Positions 1-12,440 of a stretch of DNA of 64,000 nucleotides are shown piece after piece. Position 1 is the first letter of the stretch, and every line of letters begins with the position of its first letter. The stretch lies in NCBI GenBank assembly GCA_002914845.1, contig JXTC01000150.1, positions 440,983-504,982 on the forward strand, read 5' to 3'. Below the pieces are notes generated by a model. It searched no databases. It had not been told where the DNA came from and saw only the letters and a list, made by a program, of their open reading frames with translations. This stretch comes from Trema orientale. Taxonomy: Eukaryota > Streptophyta > Magnoliopsida > Rosales > Cannabaceae. The translations under genes were made by a program, and so were the position numbers.

Positions 1-141
1 AGAGAGGTCGACCATGGAGCTGACTATCTCGGCTATGGCTCGGACTCGGGCCTCCTCTTCGGTTAGTCCATGGGCTTCGAACCCGCCCCGACCCGGTCGG
101 GGGAGCTTCCTGTTGGGATCGGCCACCACCGCAGTCGCCAT
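1..141 (-). CDS. ELP3: Elongator subunit 3 (5' end only, runs off the window)
   Basis: Read on the minus strand, an ATG at 141 opens a frame that stays open for 47 codons to the window edge. The peptide begins [12 protein letters not shown], then [12 protein letters not shown] and [18 protein letters not shown]. This matches, from memory, the N-terminus of plant ELP3 ([29 protein letters not shown]). ELP3 is the catalytic subunit of Elongator, a radical-SAM plus GNAT acetyltransferase that modifies wobble uridines of tRNA. Only the N-terminal region ahead of the radical-SAM domain is inside the window, so neither catalytic domain can be inspected. The gene is head-to-head with TELO2, with 577 bp between the two start codons. 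Identity rests on one short but distinctive stretch. Confidence 0.85.
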   Translation of the reverse strand, partial: MATAVVADPNRKLPRPGRGGFEAHGLTEEEARVRAIAEIVSSMVDLS

Positions 142-718
142 GAGGAGATGAGAGAGTCAAGAAACAGGGGACAACTATACCCGGAAGGCCAGGCAGGGGG
201 TTTAACGCTGCGAATACAAAACGACGTCGGTTTCAATGGACAACAGTAAAATTACGGAATTGCCTAAGGTTTTTTTTTTTTTTAAGCTAGAAAACAAAAT
301 CATATCCGTACCGCTATTTTGGACTCTGTTTATTAAGATTTAAAATACAAATTAACTGGAAAAAAAAACACTAATTTTCTCAACCCAACAAATATAATAT
401 CTAAAGTATTATGAAGAAAAAGATTATTATGCCTTGTTTGATTGCTTAGACAAGTAATATTATGCCTTGTTTGTTCATTCTTAAGATTATATTTATATTT
501 GACTCAATAATTTTTGTTAAGATGGGTTGAGGAATTATATTTAGCAAAATTAAATATAAGTGTGATTTATGTAATTTTACCCTTCTCTTTTTTTTTCCCC
601 ATAAAAATTGCTTATTTCACCAAAACGCAGCCTTAAAACGTCGTCGTATGGTTGCTTCCCGAAGGCCCGAAATCAAGTCCTGGTTTTGGCGAAAGAAATA
701 ACAGAGCACTGAGCAGAG
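142..718. promoter_or_regulatory. Divergent intergenic region between ELP3 and TELO2
   Basis: This 577-bp spacer separates two start codons that point away from each other, so it must hold both promoters. Near the ELP3 side is aaaacgacgtcggttt (about 217-232). Near the TELO2 side is aaaacgtcgtcg (about 635-646). Both carry the same ACGTCG-type core. The middle (about 270-610) is AT-rich with T runs and a repeated phrase (attatgccttgtttg, about 427-475). No clear TATA box was seen for either gene, which fits housekeeping promoters. The start sites are not determined. Confidence 0.55.
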
Positions 719-3700
719 ATGATGGAGGAGGAGGAAGGTCCAAAGAGAAAGAAGGTTGTAGAAGCTCAGGTCCTTGATAGGGTTGGAGAAGTTATCTCTG
801 GCATTAAGAAGGCCAAGCATGTCGACCAAGTCATTTGCTCGCTTCACTCTCTCGCTATCCTTCTCTTTCCTCTCGATTCCTCTCTTCTCTCAGGTCACAT
901 CCAATCTCTCTTCACTCTCTTCACATATACATATACATATATATATATATTTATGTTTATGTGAATATATAACATGTATATACTAGGCTTTTGTGAATGA
1001 GACTTATTCAATTTCAGAAATTTGCAACTGAAATTTTTGGTTTGCTTAGAAATTGTGGGAAAGAGAGGACAAACTTTTGTTTTTGATGTTACTCTATCAA
1101 CTAATTATAAAATTGGAAACAAACATCAGTATGTGATAGAATATAAGTCTAACTTCTTTTTTTTTTTTTTTTTTTTTTAAATTTATGATTTTTGTGAAAT
1201 ATTTAATACATGAAGTTTGGAGTTGCAGGTAGTATTGATGAGCGGTATCGAAAACAGGTGAGCTTCGTTTAATTCATAGACCTTGGGAGCCCTTAGGCAA
1301 TAATTCTTTTGAAGTTTGAATTTTTTTTGTTTGTGTTGCGCTTTTCAGATCCTTAGTGCCAAAGTTCCTTCATCAGATGAGAGAAGTGAATGGTGGCAAG
1401 CGTTCTATCGAGGCACTGGGTTTCCAACAATGGCTCGAGTTCTTCTACGTGGTACATTGTTTTGCTTGTGTTCTTATTCCATGGTTTGGCAGGTTTGTTA
1501 TCCATGGTACTTACATCTTTGAGTGTACATTGCTATTGGGTGCAGAGGTTGCTTCCAATTGGCTAGCTTGTTTTCCAATTTCAGCGCGTAGGCATGTGTA
1601 TGATGCCTTTTTAGTGAATGGACTCATGACTGAGGTTGTTCAGACCTTGGTTCCTTGTTTACAGCCAACTGGAACTGATGGTCTTGATGTTCAAGCTGTT
1701 CGATCAAATACCGAAAGGTAGATATTGACAAGCTCATTGCATGTCATCGCTTTTTTTAAATTTGGGATTATGTTTTCTTGATCTTGCATCATTGCTTTTG
1801 TGGAAAGTTTTGCTTAGTTCAAGTTGCACATGAGACTAGCTCTTCAGTGCTTTTTATCCATTATCTTATTAGAGAATACTTGTGTAGGAGTATTGATCAT
1901 TGTAGGTGGCCCTTTTGTTCATTGTTCATTGGTTGACATGATCAAAATGAAAAACAATCATGAATTTAGGTTTATTGTTAAGTGTAGATGCAATTGTCCT
2001 CAACACGAATTGCTAATGTAAATTTCCGAAATTTAACTTCCAAACTATTTGCCTGTTTTTCAACAGTATGAAACAATTATGCTAATGTGAAGAACAGAAA
2101 AGATATCAAATCTTCCAATAATTCTGCCATATCCTTTATTTGAAATATCATAAGTAACTAAAAGTTAATCTTTTGATTCCCTGTACGAACTCCGCAGATT
2201 AATTATTCTTTGCTTGCTCGAAAATGATGGGGTGGTCCAGATGGCTAGGGAATTTGGTAGCTCTTGCCAAACTGGAGATTCTGGAGATGAACATTTCAAG
2301 ACGACTGTATCTATGGTGGCACAGGTTGTTTCATCTATACCAGACAAAGCACAAATGGGAGCCCCAGTTTCACTTTCATCACAGTATCCTTTGCATCTCT
2401 TTTGCTCAATCTCGTATGGTTAATGTTTCTTTCAAGTTGTGTGCTTTTACAAGTTTATGAGGATCAAAAACAAAAATGAACATATTTTAAACTTGCTGGT
2501 TATCTGACACTTAGATGGAATGAGTTACATGATATATGTATTGCTTGGAAAGTTTTCATAGTGCCACCTTTAGTTTGGTGTTTATCCTTTACAGAATTAT
2601 AGTTTGTTCTTCAGACAGATTACCATTCAGCTTCTTTCTCTAGCTGAAGAAAGAAATCTGAATTTAGTAAATGGAGGAGCCATATTCAATAAAAGCGAAA
2701 TGGATAGTACCTTTCTGTTGGTTGGTGAAATATTTTCCCGTATTTGTCGTCGTGGATCTGCAGGTATATCTTAGATTAAAAACCTTAGCTGTGTAAGAAT
2801 AAATGGATTCACTCTCTATCTCAGTTTTCTGTAAAAGTTACACCTGCATGACATGTTCCTCGATATATTTACATCCAGACGATGAGGCGCTCCTGTTTTC
2901 TTGTAGTATGCATTGATTTGACTTAGTAAGAAATGTTCTTGTTTATCCTGGGAAGAAGGGAAACCAAGTGTTTGTACTTTTTTCACAGATGTTCTCGTAA
3001 ATGAAATTGTTCGAAGGGTTTTGAGGCTTATGCAAAGTATATTCTCATCAAATGATTATTCACTTGTTGCGGATCTAATTGGGTCAAACCCTGCTTCCCA
3101 ATTCTGGTTGAATATGATGTTATCAATCAAAGATTCATATGCTGTGGAAAGAATGTCTGAGAAGTTTTTACATGAGCTTGCAACTCAACGGGTTAGTGAT
3201 GTTGAAGCTTACTGGATTCTATGGTTATTGTTTTGTAGAAGTTTTGCACATCAGGCATCATTTCGGTCAGTGAATTTGTTCCTTTTTTCCTTTTTTTTTT
3301 TTTCTTCTTCCTTTTTGTGAGCAAGTGAAAATTTGATTTATCATCTTTCTTTCCTTCGTTTTTTTTTTTTTCTTGAGATAAAGTGAATATTTAATTATTT
3401 ATCCTAGTACTTTTGAAATAAAATTTATGCTTCCGCATACAAGTACAGTGATTATTTCTTGTTAGATAATTTCTTATTTTGTTCTTTCCTCTCTGTCAGG
3501 TCCATGTTTGTTGATAAATTTTTATTCTGGAAAGTCTTTCCTGTTTGTTGCTTGCGATGGATCCTTCATTTTGCTCTTCTTGAACGTCCACCTGATGTAA
3601 ATTTGATTCCTAAAGGTCATAACAACCGCAATTTCTTAGAGACACTGCAGCATTTGCTGTCTGTGTGGTCTAAGAGGGAGTTTGTGCAATCGGCTACAAC

Positions 3701-6375
3701 GGAGCAGCAAATCTGTATCCTTTTTTCATTGTCCTATTAGATCCTCTGTAACAGATCCTTATGAGTTTAGGGTAATTTTTTTTTAACAATTGAGAAGTTA
3801 TAGAAAATTCAACTTTAGCTAGAATGAATTGGATACGTTATTGTAACTTTAACTTCACACTGCTGTTCTGGTCAATTTGAGAAGAGCTTGCATCGTTTCA
3901 TTGTGCTACTTTTGCCGTTTTGTGGTTCTGTTACCCTTTAATCTTGTAATCCAGATGTAACTGCAGCTATTGGCCTTTTCTTGGAAAAGATGTCTAGAGA
4001 GGAACTAGATGAGATTAAGGACATGATGCCTTCAATTCTCCAAGGAGTGAGCTGTAATTTCTTATTCCTTTATTTTAGCGTCATTTCTGTGTGCCTGGTT
4101 TTCCCTGGCGTCTAATGTCTTGTCTTCCTGCTTGCAGGTAGGCTGGAGAGCCCTAACCATTTGGTTCGGAGAATGGCTAGCAGTATTGCTTTAGTGTTCT
4201 CTAAAGTTATTGATCCAAAAAATCCTCTCTATCTAGATGATACCTGCAGTGAAGAGACCATTGACTGGGAGTTTGGGTTGATCAACTCTGAGAAAGGACC
4301 TCTAGCAACCACTAAGTTAACAGAAGAGGGTGTTGATTTTAACTCATCTATTTCCTCAGCGGTTGAAAAGGGTGCAAACCACACAGCTAATGAAGTTATA
4401 CCAAAAAATGTGAAGAGTAAAATTAAGAAGGTATCTGAATATAAGTTGGTTGATCCGGACGAGATTATTGATCCAGTTACTCTCTATTGCGATTCAGGCT
4501 CTGATAAAGATGACGATGATAATGAAAGTGACAATTCTGATACCTCAAGTGATTCATCTTTACAGCCGTATGACTTAGCAGATGATGACACAGATTTGAA
4601 AAGAAAATTTACACAGTTGGTTGATGTAGTGGGAGCACTACGGAAATCTGATGACGCTGACGGGGTAAGTCATCAAACTTCATTTGTCAATTTTGTCTCG
4701 TAGTTGTCATTTGAGAGCTTCTTTTCTTTTTTCTTTTTTTTTCCCCATCAGTCAGTACTCGGTGGTATCAAAGAGATCCACCTTTTCATGCAACTTCTAA
4801 GATCTCTTCTGGTAAAAATTTCACACAACCAGCGCTAATATTGTCCTTCCCATAATATAAAGGAAATAATTGGAAAGACTTGGTTAAACAGAAAATAATG
4901 GATGACTTGAATTACCTGTCAGCTGTTATGAAACATGTTGAAACAAGTTCTCTTCTAAACAGTTCCTCATATATATTATATTTACAGGTGGAGAAAGCTC
5001 TTGACGTTTCTGAGGAACTTGTCCGGGCATCACCTGATGAACTTAGGCATGTAGCAAATGATCTTGTCAGAACTCTTGTACAGGTTCGTTGCTCTGACTT
5101 GGCTGTGGAAGGGGAGGAAGAATCAGCTGAAGACAAGAGGCAAAGAACACTAGTTGCTTTGGTTGTTATGTGTCCATTTGAATCTCTTGATACCTTACAC
5201 AAAATGCTATATTCCCCGAATGTTGATATCAGTCAGAGAATAATGATACTTGATGTCATGACCAATGCTGCTCAGGAGCTTGCTCATGCTAAAACGATGA
5301 AACCTAAACATCAGACTAGGCCCCTCATATCAACCATATCAGAGAACCAAGCCTGGTTTTTTCCTAGTGACATAGGGCCTCCCGGAGCAAGTTCCTGGAA
5401 GGAGATTTCAGAAACAGGAACTTTACTGAACTGGGCAAATCGTTATGAAAGAGAACTTCCCTCAAAGCCTAGTCAGATCAAAAAAGGGAAGACACGAAGA
5501 TGGAGCATAAGATCATCAAATATTCAAGAGAACCAAATAGAATGGTCCCATAACAAGTTTCCTATGTATGCTGCAGCATTTATGCTTCCTGCCATGCAGG
5601 GCTTTGATAAGAAAAGGCATGGTGTAGACTTGCTTGATAGAGACTTCATAGTCCTTGGGAAACTCATCCATATGCTTGGTGTTTGTATGAAATGTGCGGC
5701 CATGCATCCAGAAGCATCTGCATTGGCTCCTCCTCTTCTAGATATGCTGAGATCCAGGTAATGAGTCCAAAAGCATGTAAATATTTTAGAACTTCCATTT
5801 ATACAATTGAATAGTACTTCAATTTGTCACTAAATCGCTTGATGTCAACTCATGAAGGGGAGTATGCCATCACGAGGAGGCATATGTCAGAAAAGCTGTC
5901 CTTTTTGCGGCTTCATGCATACTGTCATCGCTTCATCCATCTTACATTGCGTCTTCCTTGATTGAAGGAAACCTCGAAATTTCCAAAGGGCTTGATTGGG
6001 TTCGCACATGGGCCCTTCATGTGGCTGAATCAGATACAGATAGGGAATGCTATATGGTAAACAACTAATTTCAAAGCTGCATTAAGATTCTTTGATCATT
6101 CATGTTTTGATGGACCTGATTTAACAGCGATGTCTTAACAACTTATACATGATTTAACAGTGATGTCTTAACAACTTGTACATTCATGACCTATTTGTTT
6201 ATTTTGATGTTAGATGGCTATGACATGTCTCCAACTCCATACTGAAATGGCCCTCCAAGCTTCACGAGCGATGGAGTCAATTGAAAGTACTTCCAAAGCT
6301 GATTATATTACTCTTCCTTCCCATCTGTCCAAAGCGTCGATAAAGATCCCCTACTCGAATGTAGAGTTTCGTTAA
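719..6375 (+). CDS. TELO2: TELO2/Tel2 homologue, telomere length regulation protein (TTT complex)
   Basis: Spliced gene with exons 719-893, 1229-1257, 1349-1451, 1546-1717, 2198-2383, 2615-2763, 2989-3265, 3500-3714, 3955-4053, 4138-4664, 4988-5757, 5858-6056 and 6214-6375. All introns are GT-AG and the frame is continuous, giving 1020 aa. That is close to the roughly 1,000-residue plant homologues. Recognisable blocks include DVEAYWILWLLFCRSF, SCRLESPNHLVRRMASSIAL, FSKVIDPKNPLYLDD, the acidic SGSDKDDDDNESDNSDTSSD, and in the conserved C-terminal Telo2 domain PMYAAAFMLPAMQGFDKKRH and FIVLGKLIHMLGVCMKCAAM. TELO2 with TTI1 and TTI2 forms the TTT co-chaperone, which works with HSP90 and R2TP to mature PIKKs (TOR, ATM, ATR). 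An extra in-frame exon may lie at 4752-4811. The downstream ATG of the two adjacent ones (722) is an alternative start. Confidence 0.9.
4752..4811 (+). other. TELO2: Candidate cassette exon inside TELO2 intron 10
   Basis: The intron between exons 4138-4664 and 4988-5757 contains a 60-nt block bounded by cag on the left and gtaaaa on the right. It encodes 20 codons without a stop (SVLGGIKEIHLFMQLLRSLL) in the frame of both neighbours. Skipping it gives DADG followed by VEKALDVSEE, which agrees with my memory of the Arabidopsis protein. Including it gives 1040 aa. It may be an alternative exon or chance. Confidence 0.35.
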
Positions 6376-7503
6376 ATCTCGTGATCTAATTCTGACCTTA
6401 ACTTTGTAAACCTCTTTTGTATAGTTAACATCATGTGTTTCTCCCATTCGTTTTGCTAGGCACATTTTTTTTTTTCCTTTGAAGGTCATTTGTTTTGTTG
6501 GTGTTTGTACTCTTTTAGCAAGTGCCAAAAGTTAATGAGAAAGACATATGCTCCATTAATTGCTGTGATTTCAGATTATATCTGTGGTTTAAGTTGTGAA
6601 CTGTATTATTATGACGAGGGGTTGGTAGCGTCATAGACAAGCATATGACAAGAGGAATAACTCCTTTTTGTTGGTACATTGTGGCTATTACCCTCCCATA
6701 AACTGAGCACCTATCATCCATTTAAGGCTGTGGCTTTATTCCCTTGTCCCAACTCTTTTGTTCAAATAAGACTGTTCCTTGGTGTGCGTGTGTGTTTTTT
6801 TTTCGCTTGATGTGTTTCTTTGCCATATTTAGGTGAGTTCTAAATTGGGTTTAATACTGTAAAAAAAGATGAGTACAGAGAAACACTGTAGGGCGTGAGT
6901 CGTGATCTCTCTCCTTCGGCTGGAAGGCCCTATTCATTCATTTTTGGTTTTGCCTTTGCATTAGTGTAAAATTCATTTGTGAGTCTTACGTAAACTTCTT
7001 CAATATGTGGTATCATATTCATAGGTGTTCTTTAGCATTTTTAATTTTTTCTTATTCTAGTTCAGTAAGTAAGCTAAATTAAAGCTTGAGAAAAGAAGAT
7101 ATCATTCGGTATCATTAGATTAAATTTTAGATTGGAAGATCCAGAGAAAAAATATTAAATAACAAGAATAGTGGTTAGCATTTCGTTTATTTATTTTATC
7201 TAAAAATATCATGCAGCGCAAATAATATATGGACCATTGGAAAAATTCTCTGTTTTTGTTAAGCTTAGCTAATAATTATAAATTAACAGCTGCACATTTT
7301 TTTTTAACCCAAAAACGAAAAAGCTCATACATCCATAACCACATCCTTTAGGCCTTGAGTACTCGTTGAGAAAAGATCGAACAAAAAACCAGGTGTCCTT
7401 CCCCAACGGCAAACTATATTTTAAGTTTGGGCCAATAAAGGAGATTGGGTTTTACATACTTAAGCCCCAAAATTTATTGGCAAAGGCACAAAGAGAAGAG
7501 GAT
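6376..7503 (+). other. TELO2 3' flank and GDSL-1 promoter
   Basis: The first part, to about 6980, is probably TELO2 3' UTR and flank. Pieces of it recur in the decayed TELO2 copy at 11837-12440, for example ccaactcttttgttcaaat near 6747. The second part leads into GDSL-1. Its segments tatctaaaaatatcatgca (near 7199) and gatcgaacaaaaa (near 7376) recur upstream of GDSL-2 to -4. A weak TATA-like catacttaag lies at about 7455-7464, roughly 45 bp before the GDSL-1 ATG. No other gene was seen. Confidence 0.5.
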
Positions 7504-10269
7504 ATGGCAAAGAAGATATCTTCCATATCCCTTCTCTTTGTCTTTAACATCATCTCTTCCTCCTTCTTTGTTTTTTCTGAAGCTGATAAACTCGCACCGG
7601 CCTTGTATGTGTTTGGAGACTCTACTGTTGATGTTGGCAATAACAATAATATTGATACTTACGCCAAGTCGAACTATCTACCATATGGTATAGATTTTCC
7701 TGATGGAGCCTCTGGCAGACCCACAAATGGTTACAACATGGCTGATATCATTGGTTAGTACAAATAACATTTGAAATTAGCTAACATCAAATGAATTTGT
7801 TTGGTAACTTTTTAAGGTGATCAAACATAATTGAATTTGTTTGGTTCTAAGAATAATGTGATCAGCCATGTTGCCTGAAAGCTTTACACTCTAATCGCGT
7901 AAAGTCATTTGAAAAAAAAAAAAATTGAATGTGTGTTGCCTTCTTCCTTTTTTTTTTAAATGTGAAAATGAATAGTGGAGATTCTTCTGAAAAAACAAAA
8001 ATTTTACGAGATTAAAAGAATTAATAAGACTAGCAGTTTATTTATGTATTTATTCCTTCTGTGTCTATTTAACAGTCGTTGATTATAATTTATAACAACT
8101 GTGAACATCAAACGGTTTTTTTGGACTTTTTTTTTAATGGCTGGAACTGAGAATCAACATAAACATTAACGGTCTGTACGTTTTGGAGTTGCTTGGGTTT
8201 GGTTCACATTCCATTTTGACGCTACAAATATCATTAAAAAAAATTTTAAAAAATATTTTTTTTGGGGGGTTTGGGGAGCTAGGTATAGCATATTGAGTTT
8301 GGGTTTGGTCCGTTTTGGAGTAAAATATATAAAAAATTAAACAGTCTTATTAGACTTTGGATATGTTGACTTCAAGTTGTTCCAATTAGGGTTTCGTCGG
8401 ATCCAGTTTGATTAGTTTGTTCGGGTCGATCGGGTTTTTTTTTGAGTTACTGAGTATTTCGGTCACCTCTAATTATAACAATTTTTGAAAAATCTTTATG
8501 CAGCTCAATCACTTGGATTAAATCTCCCACCTGCAATTAATTCCGTTGATGTTAGCTCATACAATTCTATGGAAGGTTTTAACTATGCATCTTCTTCATC
8601 TGGAATTCTTTCTCAAACAGGCACTGATATGTTTGTAAGAATCACTTACATAATTCTCTCTCTTTTTCCCCTAGATCTATGTTAGGAGATATTAAAAGCA
8701 TTGAATATAATTACTATGGAATAATTTGCAATTTATAACATATATATATTTTTCAGCCAGGTATTATGAGCTTGGAGAAACAAATTGACATGTTCAAAGA
8801 CACAATCCAAAAACAGTTGAAACCACGTTTAATGAGCCAAGGCAGTCTTAATGAGCACTTGTCAAAGTCCATTTTTTTCCTGGTTACTGGGGTCAATGAC
8901 TTTGCCCTCGGTCTTCTTAGGAACGAAAGGAAGTCCCGTCAATCAATCGATCATGAGGCATTCTCTAATGATCTTGTACAAATTTATGCGTCTCATTTAC
9001 AGGTAAAACATGCATATACACAGAAATATATATACACACATATATATGTATATATTACATAAAAACGAAATTATACATACATTAACAAATAAACTTTTCT
9101 GTTTTGCGTTTATCCTTAGATTGACATCATATTCTCTGAAAATTATAAACCCATACAATCAGTTTTGTCACTTTATGATTATTATTTTTTGGACCAGTAT
9201 ATGTCGCATTTATTATTGTTTAAGAAACTTTTCAATTAGCATTTGCCATAAATATTTTTATAATTTCTGAGAACAGAACGTCAATCCAAAAAAAAAGGAA
9301 AAAAAAAAAAAGTTGAAACTAGCCATCAGGAAAAATCGTCCTCTTAATTAGTCTTTCTCAAAACGTCCTCTCTATATTATCTTAAACTTTGTAAGGCTGA
9401 ATCTATTGAATGAATTATATCTTTTAGAAAAATCTCTCATTTCATTGTTAACATCGGTATAGTCTTTGTATTTGAGTTGTTATTTCATTTATTTTTATGT
9501 TAAAATAGAAAAATTTATAGATTGAAGTGAACTTTTTCAAATAAAAGTTAAATACACGAAGAAGTAAATTAAATCTATTTATTTTTCTTTGGAATATTAA
9601 TTTGTACGGTTAATTTGCAGAACTTGTACGAGTTGGGAGCTAGAAAATTTGTAGTGTTTGATGTTGAGGCACTCGGTTGTCTGCCACTTAACGTACAAAA
9701 CGCTTTCCCAGAGAACCCCAGATGCTTGGATGACTTGAATTCTCTGGCTTTCAATTTCAATCAAATGCTTTACCAGGTGGTTCACGATTTAGGCTCTAAA
9801 CTCAATGGCGCCACTTTCATTATTGGCAAAAATTATGAGCATACATTAAACTTGGTTCAAAACCCTACAAGCTTCGGTAAATTAATTTTTATTTATTTAT
9901 TTATTTATTTTTTAACCTATTTACGGTAGCATATGATAATGTGTTAGAATAATAGTCACATTAACCTCTAATAATATTAATAAGGTTCGAAACTCGACAT
10001 TTCATTGAATAAGAAATAAAACGACAATATTAAATGTGTATAGTGAAATTTTTGCAGGGCTAAAGGAAGGATTTAAGCCATGTTGTGAAATTACACAATA
10101 TGGTACATGTGAAGCCAAGAGTCCTCCTTGCAATGAGAGGAAGCAGTATGTTTTCTTTGATGGATTTCACCCAACAGAAGCAGCTTACAGACTTCTTGCA
10201 AGTGAATGCTTCGGCGGTACTTCGGGCACGTGTTTCCCACTCAATGTCCAACTACTAGCAGCACTATAA
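7504..10269 (+). CDS. GDSL (SGNH) esterase/lipase, catalytic set intact (GDSL-1)
   Basis: Exons 7504-7753, 8504-8634, 8757-9002, 9621-9876 and 10058-10269 give 364 aa in the five-exon layout usual for plant GDSL lipases. A hydrophobic signal peptide (about residues 3-25) suggests secretion. Block I is YVFGDSTVDVGNN with nucleophile Ser40. Block II is GRPTNGYN, holding the oxyanion Gly. Block III is VTGVNDF. Block V is DGFHPTEAA with Asp329 and His332. It is therefore the only copy in the array with a complete Ser-Asp-His set, and probably hydrolyses ester or acyl substrates in the wall, cuticle or vesicles. The substrate cannot be told. The start is the MAK codon shared by all four copies; an in-frame extension upstream is unlike a signal peptide. 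It lies directly downstream of TELO2 on the same strand. Confidence 0.88.
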
Positions 10270-11836
10270 ATATAGTGAAATTCAGTCATCATATGATGAG
10301 GATTATTGTTGATCAAGTATCAGATATTGATGTCGTGTACACTTCCTTGAAATATATGGGCATTGATTCATCATCTTCTGAAATATATTTACTTTATTAT
10401 TTAGTGGTAATTACACTTCTTAATATAAAAAAGATCCTGAAAAATTCGAATTCCTGTATTCTCAAATCCAAAGAATAAATGTATAAATACAGGGCTACAT
10501 ACAGTTACAAATACCTAAACATATTTCAAGAAAAAAAAAAAACGTTAGTATATAATATATTAATTGCATACATATTGAGATGATAATTATTCAATCGTAT
10601 GCAAGAAAGGTGTATATATATATATATATATATGATACTTGGACTTGGATGTGAGTCCCTCTCAAGCGTGTATCTTCGTTGATCTCAAGTCGAATTAGGA
10701 CAACTAATTAACTATACAGATTATGGAAGTAAAATACATCACTTCATAGTTGACAAATTTCACTAACTGAGAAAATTAATAAAAGAAGAAAAGGCAAATC
10801 TACAATCTAATGGGCCGGTGTGACATTTATTCATACGTATATTTCTATATATATGTTGCCAATAGCTGAGGTAGCTATTAACTTACAGTGAGTAAAGATC
10901 AATGCATATATATATTCATTATTTGGTAACCAAAATTTGGTAAATAATTTTGGGTAGCATTACTTATAAGTTAAAACTATTTTCAAGATTTATCTAAAAA
11001 ACAAAAGCTATTTTAAAATGACGATTTTTTCCTTTTTTTTTTTTTTTTTTTGGTTGGGTTTGAGGCGATCTGAAGAATAAAGTTTTGTCTGTTTATAGTA
11101 TTTAGAATTTTATTAATTACGCATTCACTAATTACATAAGGGTTTTTGATTTTTTTGCACAAAAATGTTCCTTTTCTTTTTTAAATTTCAATCTAAACCT
11201 CTGAATTTGGATTTTTTTACCTTCAAATCAATTTCCATCATTCCATGCAACTAAATATTAGCAAATAAAAATTCAAATGTTTTCTCCATCAAATACTAAA
11301 AACACGCAATGAAACATATATAATTCTAGGAGCTGATTATTCAAACAATATAAAATATGGCTTGCTTAAGTAGCAACACTATGATAAACGATCACAATTT
11401 ATATTTTTTTTTCTTTTTTTTTTTGATAGAATAATTTATCTTGTTTTATCACAACTTTTTTGGGTTTATAGTTATGTTTTTTTTTCCTTCGAGTTTTTCA
11501 GCTGGTGAATAGGCAAATCAATATATATCGTATGTCAACAGCCTAAATTAAAGTACTTAAAAATAAATATAAGGGCTTGTGTTTGGACTCACTTCCAAAT
11601 TTACGTTTGAAAAATTAAAATGAAAATTTTACTTAGTTTTTTCAATTTTCAAAATTAGAAACATGTGATTGATAAATTTTATTTCACTACTTATTAAAAA
11701 ACAAAGAATAAAATCACGCTTGGAAAATTTTTAAAAGTATATAGTAGACGTTAATATATAAGTACAAAATTATATGTACATATACAGACTGCAGACACAT
11801 GCATGTACATGCATCATGCATGTAGAAATATAATAA
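10270..11836. other. AT-rich spacer after GDSL-1
   Basis: No coding region was recognised. It holds a decayed SINE-like block (about 10400-10480), a TA microsatellite (10615-10634), a segment near 10855-10905 (aatagctgaggtagctatt, acagtgagtaaagatca) that recurs upstream of GDSL-3 and GDSL-4, and several poly-T and poly-A runs. It appears to be duplicated GDSL flanking DNA. Confidence 0.45.
10400..10480 (+). repeat. Decayed tRNA-like SINE relic downstream of GDSL-1
   Basis: The phrase tagtggtaattacacttctt, followed by gatcctgaaaaattcgaattcc, resembles the A-box and B-box spacing of a tRNA-derived SINE. Better-preserved counterparts sit at the same distance after GDSL-2 (about 15705-15800) and GDSL-3 (about 24200-24295). 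The insertion probably predates the gene duplications. Confidence 0.35.
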
Positions 11837-12440
11837 ATGATCAGTAAAAGAATCATATCATAGTTGATGTCGTGACCATGCTGCTCTGGAGCCTGTCACC
11901 CTAATTAAACATCAGACCAGGGCTAATTAAACATCAGACCAGGTCCCTCATATCAACCATAACATTATCAGAGAACCAAAAGCCTGGTTTTCGCCTATAG
12001 TGACATATAGGGCCCCCTGGAGCAAGTTCTTGGAATGAGGCAACAGAAAGTTCTTGGAATAAGGCAACAGAAAAGAGGAACTTAATATCGTAATGAAAGA
12101 GAACTTCCTCCAGTGCCTAGTAACATCAAAGAAGGCAGCTGACACACAAATGGAGCATTGATATAAGATCATCGAAACCAAAATATATATAAAAGAGAAT
12201 TAACCAAATCCAGAAGCATATGCCTTTGGGTCCCACTCTTCTAGATATGCTGAGATGGCAGTTCATTTTTTACGTACTTCGTTGCTATTGCCCTCTCATG
12301 AAGTTTAAGATAGTTTGCCAGTTTAAAGCCGTGGCTTAATTATTTCATTCCCTTTGTCCTAACTTTTTTGTTCAAATGAAAATGCCAAAGTTCTGAATTG
12401 GGTTATAATACTAAAAAGGGAAACGTAGTAATTAAATGCA
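11837..12440 (+). pseudogene. Decayed 3' copy of TELO2 (late exons plus 3' UTR)
   Basis: This stretch aligns by eye with TELO2 exon 12 and its 3' flank. gttgatgtcgtgaccatgct matches gttgatatcagtcagag and gatgtcatgaccaatgctgc near 5221-5270. ccctcatatcaaccat, cagagaaccaa and gcctggtttt follow in the same order as at 5321-5360. Then comes gaagcatatgcctttggg with cttctagatatgctgaga, matching 5710-5755, and then 3' UTR phrases (ttttttgttcaaatgaa, ttctgaattgggttataata). A short direct repeat (ctaattaaacatcagacca) has expanded inside it, and there are many small deletions. It is non-coding. It shows that the unit that duplicated contained the TELO2 3' end together with a GDSL gene. Confidence 0.85.

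Noticed and set aside
4912-5202. Open frame on the minus strand within TELO2 exon 12
   Set aside because: It lies opposite a clearly conserved exon and resembles no protein.
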